From the NCBI GenBank assembly GCA_016584495.1, contig WAID01000003.1, forward strand, positions 5,288,501 to 5,352,500: DNA of 64,000 nt, in the 5' to 3' direction. The position numbers and the translations under genes are program-made. This stretch comes from Celoporthe dispersa. Lineage: Eukaryota > Ascomycota > Sordariomycetes > Diaporthales > Cryphonectriaceae. Position 1 is the stretch's first letter; each line of letters begins with the position of its first letter. This document shows positions 56,297 to 64,000 of this stretch, piece by piece. The notes under the pieces were generated by a model that ran no database searches, was not told where the DNA came from, and saw only the letters and a program-made list of their open reading frames with translations.

Positions 56297-58229
56297 TCAT
56301 GAGCTGGGTGTCATCGCAACACCCAGCACTCGGGGCGTCACACTCACAACTTTGTGCCCAGCTGTCGTAATCAGATATTCATCCAGGCCCACACCTCCTA
56401 TACAACGGTTCAATGTCAGCCGATGTTTTGGAAGGAAAGACAAGCAGCACCAATCTCTTTCGCCCCCCCCCCCCAAAAAAAAAAAACCGCATTGAGGAAT
56501 ACATACCGTAGATGACACTATCCGCCTTCGCCCAGCTGACGCAGTTCGACGAGAACGCACCTGGGTCTGCCGCCTCCGGAACCACCTGGTACACAGCCCT
56601 CCAGGCAGTGGTCGTAGTCCCATTGGACGTCGTCGTGGCCAGGCCCGTAGGGTACAGGCGGGCGGTGGTGTTCGCCCCAAAGACTCCATCTAGCAGGGTA
56701 GCGATCACGTCCTCCCCGCCAAAGGTAAACCCCGCGACCGCCAGGCCCGGCTCGTCATCCACAACCTCGAGCGTTATGTTAGACGCTGTCGCCGCATCGG
56801 CATATACCCCCTCGTACTTGGCCTTGGCCTCATCCCTGGCCGCATCCCGCGCAGCCGGCACGAGCGTTGCGGCCAGCACATCCGCCAGGACCTCCACGTT
56901 CTCCTGGTACCCCGCGCCGGCGGTCAGAACGGTGAACCCCACCTCGAGCTCCGGGATGAGCACGACGTAGGACGCGTAGATGCCTACGTCGCCCGACTTG
57001 GTCATCATCATCAGGTAAGGGCTGCCCGGGGCGCGCTGCATCTCCCAGGGGGCGCCGACCATGGCGTCCGGGTTCGAGGTGAGCGAGTGTGGTTTCATCC
57101 AGCGCCGCGTGGCGGCCGGGTCGAGCTGGGCGGAGCTGAGCATGGCCCTGCCTATAGCGCGCATGTCGTTGATGCTGCTGTAGTAGCCGCCTGCGGGGAT
57201 CTCGCCGTGCAGGTCGGCGCTGAACCAGCTGGTGGTGGTGTCGAAGGGTGGAATCACGGCGTTGGCGGTCGTGTTTGGCGCGGCGTAGGAGGTTGAGGTC
57301 AAGTTGAGGTCTACGACCAGGTATTGGTCAAAGATGGCCTCCATGGCCTGGCCTGTGATGTTCTCGAGGGCGTAGGACAGGATCTGGTACGCCGCGTTGG
57401 AGTAGATCGGGGTCTGAAATGAGGACACGACGGGGTGCTGCGTTGGGTAGTCGGTGAAGAACTCTGCGGAGCGATCTCAGTCAGTCTTTATATATAGATA
57501 TATATATCGTATCTTATGGAAGAAGGACATACGTGATCGGTTACACGGGGTCATGATCTCCAGGGACAGAGAGCCACATGTAGAGTGACTGTTGCTACCC
57601 TGGTTCGGAACGCCCAGCTGCTCCAGCATCGACGCCAGCTCGGGCGAGTACACGGCATCTCGACCAATTCCGGCCAGCTGGCTGGCCAGCGCGCCGATAG
57701 TGATGGATTCCCAGTTTACATTGCTCACTGGATCCGACGATTTCTGTGCCTGTGCGATCTCCTCTAGCTCGGGGACGTACTTGGTGATGGGGTCATTCCA
57801 CGACCCATCCCCGGCCGTGAGGAGATACAGGTAGACTGTCCACAACTTGGACACGCTCCCGACCCGGTACACTGAGTCTGAGTTCACCGGCGTCGCCCCA
57901 GTGTTGTTCTGGCTGAACAGAGAGGGTGTGTATTGATACGTGAACAACGGGTCGTCCTCGTTGAGCGAGAAGAACTCTACCGAGAAGGCCGTCGCCTCGG
58001 TGTCTAGCGTGCCGAAGAGGGAGGTTGCACTGGTCGTCCCGTTCACTGTCCCTGCAAGCTGCGATCTGAGAGAGCTCGTAGCGGCCTGGAAGGTGTTGCT
58101 CGTCGAGAGACTGGTCGGTGCTGGGAAGTTTTGTCCGTACAGGGGACACGGCTGGGTGTAGACGGCCGAGACAGCAGAGGCCGAGCCTGCGCCCATCGCC
58201 AAGATTAACATACTAGATGTAGAATACAT
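56297..58229 (-). CDS. secreted beta-lactamase-like serine hydrolase
   Basis: Exons 58229-57533, 57473-56507 and 56399-56297; 588 residues with matching phases. The N-terminus (MYSTSSMLILAMGAGSASAV) looks like a signal peptide. The protein has the class C beta-lactamase/esterase fold: the nucleophile motif S-V-S-K at about 125-128 (RVGSVSKLW) and the second catalytic motif Y-S-N in TPIYSNAAYQ. A helical domain with GQAMEAIFDQYLV follows, then a C-terminal region of beta strands. Many N-glycosylation sequons (NGT, NNT, NTT, NLT, NIT, NRS) suit an extracellular enzyme. Fungal relatives are often annotated as lactamase-like hydrolases or are found in secondary-metabolite contexts as esterases or thioesterases. 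Substrate unknown; no biosynthetic cluster surrounds it here. The second intron contains the C12A12 tract (G/T on the coding strand). Confidence 0.9.
56463..56486 (+). repeat. C12A12 homopolymer junction inside an intron
   Basis: Twelve C followed by twelve A, located in the second intron of the lactamase-like gene. On the coding strand this is T12G12, just 3' of the donor. Confidence 0.9.
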
Positions 58230-59489
58230 GATAACATGTGAGGGTATCTGCAGCCTGTTGCCGACGTGCAGCAGATCTCCAGCTTCATCTGTGGCATGGC
58301 TTCGTCGTGCATAGTCTTATACTTATGAGGTTCTCTCGCGAGTCCTCGTGGCCGCCATTCATTCATGGTAGTGGATGTATGCGCCATCCCCAAGTTTCCT
58401 GGTCGCTCGACAACTGAGCCACAGAGTGAAACCATGTTCATCCTCCTGTAGTAGAAGACATCTCGCGAGATTGGTGTATGGTTGATGCCTGGCCTCGGAT
58501 CTGGTCCACCAAAGTCGTGAAGTGGGTCCAGTGCGAGCGAGAAAGCGAAGAGAAGCCTCAGCCGCACCGCGTGGCGCTCTGGAGCAGTAGCATGTTAGCA
58601 TTCAGCAGCAAGGGTCAAGATCCTTCTCTATAGGATCTCAGCAATTCCATACATAGTACTTCTGTGAATTCTTGCAGCCTTTGCGGCGATCTAGGAAGTT
58701 TCACATCTAAAATTGTGCTGCGGAGAACTCGTGCTGTTCAACTGCTCCCTAGGGACAGGTCAGGTCGCACTTGTCCCACAGGAAGACTGAGCTCTTTTGG
58801 GGGGATCGTCACATCGCCTGCGCAGAGGCTGGGGTCAGCCTCGTGGTTCTGTCCTTGCAAAAGAAGAGGACTCCTGACCTGGGCAATTGGACAATATGAC
58901 GTGCGAGGCGCAGGTCCTACACGTGCATCGATCCAGGTCGTCACAGAGATTAACGCACCAGTCTGAAGGTGTGGTGACTAGGAAGCAGTCACTTGCGTAC
59001 ATGGAGCTGGTGTACGCATGTCATCCATCTGCTTCCCTCAGGACTGCCTAGAGACGTGGCGAGGCTTCGAGAACCGATGTATTCCTTCTTTCTTCAACCT
59101 TGTGACCTGTACGGGATATAGTCTGCCTCATTGGGCCTGCCAGCTTGTATGAAAGGGTGTCAGGAAGATCTGGGAAAGCTCAGGGTATGAGTTTCGATCT
59201 CGCCTTCAAGATATGTGCCCGATGGTGGTGGTGTGACGGAGGGAACATCCTAACCTAACAGAAACCTGAAAGGTCAGGGTGGTCGGAAAGCATCTCGGAT
59301 GAAAGGTGGTCACGGAGTGTTGGGTAGAGGATAGGGCCTCGCAGGCTGAAACAAGCCTAGACTGTCGAGCTTCGTTGGTATTGTGGTTATTTGCTAGCTA
59401 GCTAGTACCGCTGCCAACACATCTTCTGTGCCGCCTTCCTATCGTTGCAAGGACGGAACACCGAGCCGTGCTCACACATAGCCCACCCC
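58230..59489. other. intergenic, no gene seen
   Basis: 5' flank of the lactamase-like gene and 3' flank of L10a. A small CTAG tandem (GCTAGCTAGCTAG) lies at 59393-59405. Only short frames without codon bias. Confidence 0.5.
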
Positions 59490-60334
59490 TTAGAAGATGC
59501 GCTTGGGAGGAGACATGGTAGCCTTGATGGTCAGGCTACCGACGTTCTGCCAGCCCTTCTTCAGCAGGGACACCAGGTAGTTGATGGCCAGCATGATGTT
59601 TCCGACCAGCTGCTCCTGGGTCATGCCGACGTTGCCGACGGCGACACCCATGCACAGAACCTTCTTCAGCTGGAACTTGATGGTGGACTTGACCTCGGTG
59701 ATCTTGTCGGACAGGTTGTCGGAGTGGGAGACGGGGGTGGGGAACTTGCCGGCTGTGTGTGTGTGACTGCGTCAGCAAAAGAAACCTCCTCGTGGTGACC
59801 AAGTGTGATGGTGACTTGGGGGAAACTCGATAAAAAAAGAAGACATACCCTTGGACAGACCAGGGCCCAACAGACGGGGGATCTGCTTGATCAAGCTGTC
59901 GGAAGCGATGAAGGCATCGTACTTGCGGGCAAGCTTCTTGATGAGCTTCTTGTTCTTGTTCAGCTTCTTCAGGTCGTCGGAGGACATGGCGTCGACGCCA
60001 CCGTGCTTGGCACGATCGATATCGTGCTGGTCACCCAGAATGCAGATGGCCATGTTGGGGCGGGGCACGGAGGGCAGCTTGACGGTGCCGGAGAAACGCT
60101 TGTCACGCTGGGGGTCATAGTTCTTCAGGCCGATCTGAAGCTCGACAGTCTCGAGGAAGTTGCGCTTCTTGGTCTCCAGGGCTGTTGGCACACACCGTTC
60201 GTCAGTATTTATAATACAGGCCGACGGAGAGGAGGACAGAGAGGATGAATCGGCGACGGGGTGGGTTTTGACTGACAGTACTCAAGGAGCTCGGCGACGT
60301 TCTGGCGCACTCCGGCGACCGTGATCTTCGACAT
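59490..60334 (-). CDS. RPL10A: 60S ribosomal protein L10a (uL1)
   Basis: Exons 60334-60277, 60181-59849 and 59752-59490; exactly 217 residues, the usual eukaryotic length. It forms the L1 stalk of the large ribosomal subunit and acts in release of E-site tRNA. Sequence support: the N-terminus MSKITVAGVRQNVAELLEYS, then FLETVELQIGLKNYDPQRD, FSGTVKLPSVPRPN and DAFIASDSLIKQIPRLLGPG. The C-terminus has KFPTPVSHSDNLSDKI, CMGVAVGNVGM and ATMSPPKRIF. The first intron begins GTCAGT (60276) instead of GTAAGT/GTATGT, immediately after the Tyr codon of LLEY. Codon bias is strong, as expected for a highly expressed gene. A perfect CACGTG palindrome lies about 180 bp upstream. Confidence 0.98.
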
Positions 60335-61734
60335 CTTGACGGTCTTCCAATAGAAATCTCGAGGTTCTAATGGTGAGGATTATTACGCCTTTCAGGTCGT
60401 TGTCGTTGTCGTTTGGTTGGAGGAGGGAAAGAGGAGAGAGAGTTCGCTAGAGGAATTTGGCTCCAGCCAAGCGAAAAAGTTCACGGCCCCACATTTTTTG
60501 ATCTGGTGGGGTCACGTGACTATGGTCAGTTGAACTGAGCGGCGCTTCTCCTACGTCTGGATCCGTCGAGCATCTGGATGGCATTTCAATTTGGATGAGG
60601 AGAAGCAGGGAGGAGACGCGAGAGAAAATTTCAAAACCAGATTTTTCTGTTTTTCGATATATTATGGGTCTGAAGAGGCTGCCGCAGGAATCGCGTTGCC
60701 ATAGGCAGATATTCACCCCTCCCGAGATCCCGCTTTGACGGACTGACCTTCGCCTGGACCCAGTGCATTCGCCCTTCAAGACCTCGCTTACCATATTTGA
60801 CCATGAGATTCTCACGAGACTGACCTCATTCACATGGATCGTAAGCTATAGCATAGCATCACTTGCCTCAGACCGCCGTGCTTTCAACGGCTACCTGGGC
60901 ATACACCTCCATGTCGAGGCTGGGCCAAGAGCAGACGGACCATGTCGAGTCTACGAACGAGGACAGTAGCTAGGAACGTCGCGTCACTTGGCCGTCGCCC
61001 CGCGCGACAGATTTTACTCAAGATCCAGTGCGTGCCCATCATGCTATCAAGTTTTACTCTGCTGCAAGAGCGTATCTGGTGTTTTTGTGCATGTCGCGAC
61101 CATTCCACCGCCAGGGACCTAGGAACGACGTGCCTGGCAGTTAGGTGGTCGGTAAAGCGTTGCTTAAGGAGGCCGGGAACGGAAGAAAATCCATAGGGAA
61201 TATGGGAAGACCCTCAGCAAGCCGCCGTAGCGGGAGCCTCCAGTATTGTGAGGTATTCTCTTCACATGACGGTGTAGAGAGTAACCCGTACTGATGTGAG
61301 GAAGGAAAGGAAAGAAATTGTTACAAACTCGAGAGCTGCGACTTGAATTTTTATGATGGCAGATAGAATGCGCTAGACCAGGTCTAGACTAGTCTTGATG
61401 TTATCGATTGCTATCGATACCAAGCCACACACTTGACTGCCAGCCACGTACGCCCCACTTGCTTTCGTCTCCCCATTTGTCTAGGCTGGCCAACTTTGAA
61501 ATCGCCTGACATTCTAGTGCAAGCCTGTCACTTGAAGAATAAACACTTACTTTTCCCTTTTCTTTTTTTTTTTTTTGGTTTTTGTTTTTGGCAAATACTC
61601 TAAAAATTGGTTTTTAGAATGCACTTTCTTCATATCTATGTGTCTACATTGAAGACAAACATTGAAAATGTATCTAAGATGCTGTGAAACGTCCTGCCCT
61701 ACCCTGCCTTTCAAATATGCCCTCTGCCAAAACT
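60335..61734. other. promoter of L10a and 3' flank of NPY1
   Basis: L10a promoter with a C/A-rich leader and the GTCACGTGAC palindrome. 60740-61730 shows no gene. A T-run (61562-61576) and a small AT-rich tract are near 61600. Confidence 0.5.
60511..60520. promoter_or_regulatory. GTCACGTGAC palindrome (CACGTG box) in L10a promoter
   Basis: A perfect 10-bp palindrome containing the bHLH core CACGTG, matching the Cbf1-type site RTCACRTGAY. It lies 177 bp upstream of the L10a start codon, a position fit for an activator site. Binding in this species is inferred. Confidence 0.6.
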
Positions 61735-63073
61735 TCAAATCTTGGATGGCGCCCCAACGAACCCCTCACAGACAGCGGTCATGAGACGATTCGCAATGGC
61801 CGTCTGCGGTGGCAGCCTCAGGTTTCCTTCCTTCCACCCTTCAGGCGCTGGATCACCGAGACCAGACACGCCCTTGTCCAGTGCCTCTTTGACCTCCTCG
61901 ATCGTGAACCACTTGGCATCCTGCAGCTCTGGGTCATTCCCCAGATCGATATTCTCGCCGTCGCCAGGGTGGGCCTGGCCGATAGCGCCTATCATCAGGC
62001 TGGCAGGGAAGGGCCACGGCTGTGAACTGTGGATGACCACACGGCTCAGCTTCACGCCGCTCTCCTCCCACACCTCGCGCCGGACGGCCTCCTCGATCGA
62101 CTCGCCGGGCTCGAGGAAGCCTGCCAGCGTGCTGTACCAGTGCGGAGGAAATCTCTTGTTCCTGCCCAGCAGGATCTTGGACCCGTCCGCTGACACAACG
62201 GCCACGATGATGGTCGGGTCTGTCCTCGGAAAGCAGATATTCGAGACGCCTTGTCGGGATGCACATGGAGGCCGCTCCTTCAGCGTCCCGCCTGCCATAT
62301 CCGTGGGTGGACAGGTCCGCTTGCCTCCGGCGTTGACCGAGAGCGTCTTAGACCCGCACTGCGCACAAAAGGGGTTTCGGGTGTTCCAGTCGAACATCGA
62401 CCTCGCCTGTGCGTATACAGCCGCTGCATAAAGGCGTGTCAGCACAATGATCGATATCCAGTCATCGTTGTCGCATACCCTTCAAAAGACCCGGGGAGAG
62501 GAGAGGGGGGGGGGCTGACCTTCGCCATATGCCAGGTTCATCTGCCTCTGGTTTTTCGAGAAGGAGTACCCCTTGGCCTTCACCGCCTCGACCACCTTGG
62601 CCGCCTCCGCGGCGAGCTTCCCCACGCGGCGAGACGTCGACAGCAAAGTATGGCCTGCCCTTGAACTCCCTGTAGCCAAAGGTGTCGCTCGTGCCCGGCG
62701 CCTGCAGCTTGTTGCCCTCGTCGATGCCCAGCAGCAGGATGAGCGGCCTCTCCTCGTCCGAGCTGAAGCTCTTGATCAGCTCCTCCTCGCTCTTCTCGAA
62801 CGGGTCCGGCCCCGTAAATCCCTTCACGTCCGCGTAGCTGACATAGCCCAGCCTGTTCTGGCTCTCGTCCAGCAGCGGCGCGAGCTCGTTGAGGAGCAGA
62901 AAGCGCGTGGACGGGTGCGAGAAGGCGGAGCGCAGGAAGGGGTGGTCGGCGCGGAGGAAGCCCACGCGGTTGAGGGGGGAGCCGGCAAAATAGTTTGCGA
63001 TCTCGCGGCCGAACTTGGCGGAGAGCATTGAGGCGTCGTCGTCCACGGTGGGCAGGTCAGGCGTGATCGACAT
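61735..63073 (-). CDS. NPY1: NADH pyrophosphatase (Nudix hydrolase, NudC/NPY1)
   Basis: Exons 63073-62520 and 62423-61735. It hydrolyses NADH/NAD+ and related dinucleotides to NMN(H) and AMP. The N-terminal NUDIX-like domain covers residues 1-180. The zinc ribbon is at about 203-240 (NPFCAQCGSKT, then CPPT and a further Cys). The Nudix box G-X5-E-X7-REVWEESG is at about 285-307, and the NADH-specific motif SQPWPFPASLM follows directly. The protein ends in Ser-Lys-Ile, a possible type-1 peroxisomal targeting variant, as NPY1 enzymes are peroxisomal in yeast. The intron 62519-62424 has donor GTCAGC and a C-run next to it. The frame breaks once at the C4 run 62620-62623; dropping one base joins DVSPRG to KLAAEAAK and gives 414 codons. 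Confidence 0.93.
62620..62623 (-). other. C4 run: +1 frameshift in NPY1
   Basis: G4 on the coding strand. Exon 1 loses its frame here and the Nudix frame begins in the next register. Dropping one base restores a continuous NudC-type protein whose spliced length is divisible by three. Confidence 0.82.
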
Positions 63074-63905
63074 GTTCTCTCGAGAGCGTGCTGCTTCCAG
63101 GGAGGTATTGTATCAAGCAGCTGGCGCCAGGGCAAGACGGGACGACTTCACCCAACAGGTTCGGGATGCGACGACGACACGCGGGGCACAAGAGCAGGGA
63201 TGGATCAGGGAGGGAGAGAGAGCGAGCCCGCTTCTAGCTGCGAATCTGCTAGGGAGCTACTTCTGCGAATGACGGCTCCTGTGTTATGGACATCGTCATC
63301 GGCAGCTTTGGTGGGGATTTTTTAGAGGGGCAGTTTCTCCGATAAGTACGCTGATAAATCAATCTGTTCTGCCGCCTGGCGGGGACCGAGGCTCTTTAGG
63401 ATTCCGGCGCCGACCCGCCGGTGCCGGGTCGGCGTTTGCCTTGGTACTCTCTACCAACCTTTTTCTTTGCTGGGCGCTGGACGAAAAACCAGGCCAATAC
63501 TCAATTTCTGGTGTACACGCGCCATTTCAGGTGTTTTTTTTTTCTCTTTCTTTTGGACCTGACATTGTCTGACGGATCGGATGGACGTGGAGCTGGGATG
63601 GGATGGAGGAGAATGAGGGCCGACCACCACACCAGTGTGACTACGGGCTGGCAAGACCTCTGAGGTGGGAAGAACGGAGAAGGGACTCGGCCTCGAGGCC
63701 TGAGACAAGTCTGTGCCCCTCTAGATGACTCTCTTTCCGCCTTGCAGGCTGTGTTTAGATATGCTCTATCCGAAGAAACTGGGCAGTCATGTTGAAGTAT
63801 GCAGGATCTATCTTGCAGTGCAGGGTAGGTTCGACTCCTTTCACTCCAGCAATACTATGCGCAGCTAATTCTAGGATAGTGTTGGACCCTGTGTCCCTAA
63901 TGAGG

Positions 63906-63959
<54 letters not shown>

Positions 63960-64000
63960 CCTCTTTTCTTTTTCTTTTCTTTTCTTTTTTCTTCTTCTGA
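63074..64000. other. 5' flank of NPY1 and window end, no gene
   Basis: Upstream region of NPY1 with no coding frame supported, ending in the CT microsatellite. A B-box-like word at 63828 was examined and rejected as a tRNA. Confidence 0.5.
63908..63997 (+). repeat. (CT)n microsatellite with C/T-rich tail
   Basis: About 19 uninterrupted CT units (63910-63948), then TTT, four more CT units and a TTTTC-rich tail to the end of the window. Likely length-variable. Confidence 0.95.

Noticed and set aside
60447..60833. 128-codon - strand frame upstream of L10a
   Set aside because: Lies in the promoter/leader of L10a and contains the CACGTG site; no family resemblance.
63828..63838. GGTTCGACTCC, a perfect tRNA B-box word
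   Set aside because: No matching acceptor stem, a mismatched T-stem and no A-box at a fitting distance.
1..64000. CRISPR array, rRNA operon, intact transposon
   Set aside because: No regularly spaced direct repeats with unique spacers, no rRNA-like stretches, and no transposase or reverse transcriptase motifs in any frame; the genes are spliced eukaryotic genes.

Overview
The window reads as nuclear DNA of a filamentous ascomycete (Pezizomycotina, most likely a Sordariomycete). The genes carry many short spliceosomal introns (about 45-130 bp, GT..AG, CTAAC/CTGAC branch-like motifs). The coding parts favour G/C at third positions. The protein families are typical of filamentous fungi: a PTH11-like receptor, a NACHT-WD40 protein, Zn2Cys6 and C2H2 regulators and a YBP1-like protein. 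The genus cannot be decided from the sequence. I found no rRNA, convincing tRNA, CRISPR array or intact transposon.

Layout. 1-3.3 kb has no convincing gene. 3.3-6.8 kb (-): long sterol/UDP-sugar glucosyltransferase. 8.4-10.6 kb (+): protein with an NLR-type fungal N-terminal domain and an ankyrin-like C-terminus. 11.0-12.1 kb (-): secreted YcaC-like cysteine hydrolase. 13.6-15.5 kb (+): YBP1/DUF1760-like protein. 17.1-18.0 kb (+): unknown acidic protein. 18-22.3 kb: no convincing gene. 22.3-24.8 kb (-): Zn2Cys6 regulator with a 3.3-kb upstream region. 28.1-29.4 kb (-): unknown Gln/Ser-rich protein. 29.4-36.5 kb: a 7-kb gene-poor tract ending in the leader of a C2H2 regulator (36.5-38.2 kb, +). 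40.2-51.2 kb: Hsp70-like ATPase (-), coiled-coil protein (+), AIG1-like GTPase with coiled coil (+) and NACHT-WD40 STAND protein (+). 51.7-53.4 kb (-): PTH11-like receptor. 56.3-58.2 kb (-): secreted beta-lactamase-like serine hydrolase. 59.5-60.3 kb (-): ribosomal protein L10a (uL1). 61.7-63.1 kb (-): NADH pyrophosphatase NPY1. The window ends in a CT microsatellite.

Two things stand out. First, the 40-51 kb block puts an Hsp70-like ATPase, a coiled-coil protein, a G-domain protein with a hydrophobic tail and an NLR-like protein side by side. This is a plausible fungal self/non-self or innate-immunity neighbourhood. Second, six separate genes keep a good reading frame only if exactly one base is dropped from a homopolymer of 4-5 nt (C4 at 9167, A5 at 22850, C5 at 37135, A4 at 43591, A4 at 48338, C4 at 62620). 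With that single change every predicted spliced CDS becomes a multiple of three. Systematic homopolymer over-calling in the assembly is the simplest reading; real pseudogenisation or +1 translational frameshifting are the alternatives.

Exon coordinates below were worked out by hand from splice-site consensus and frame continuity. They should be treated as models.
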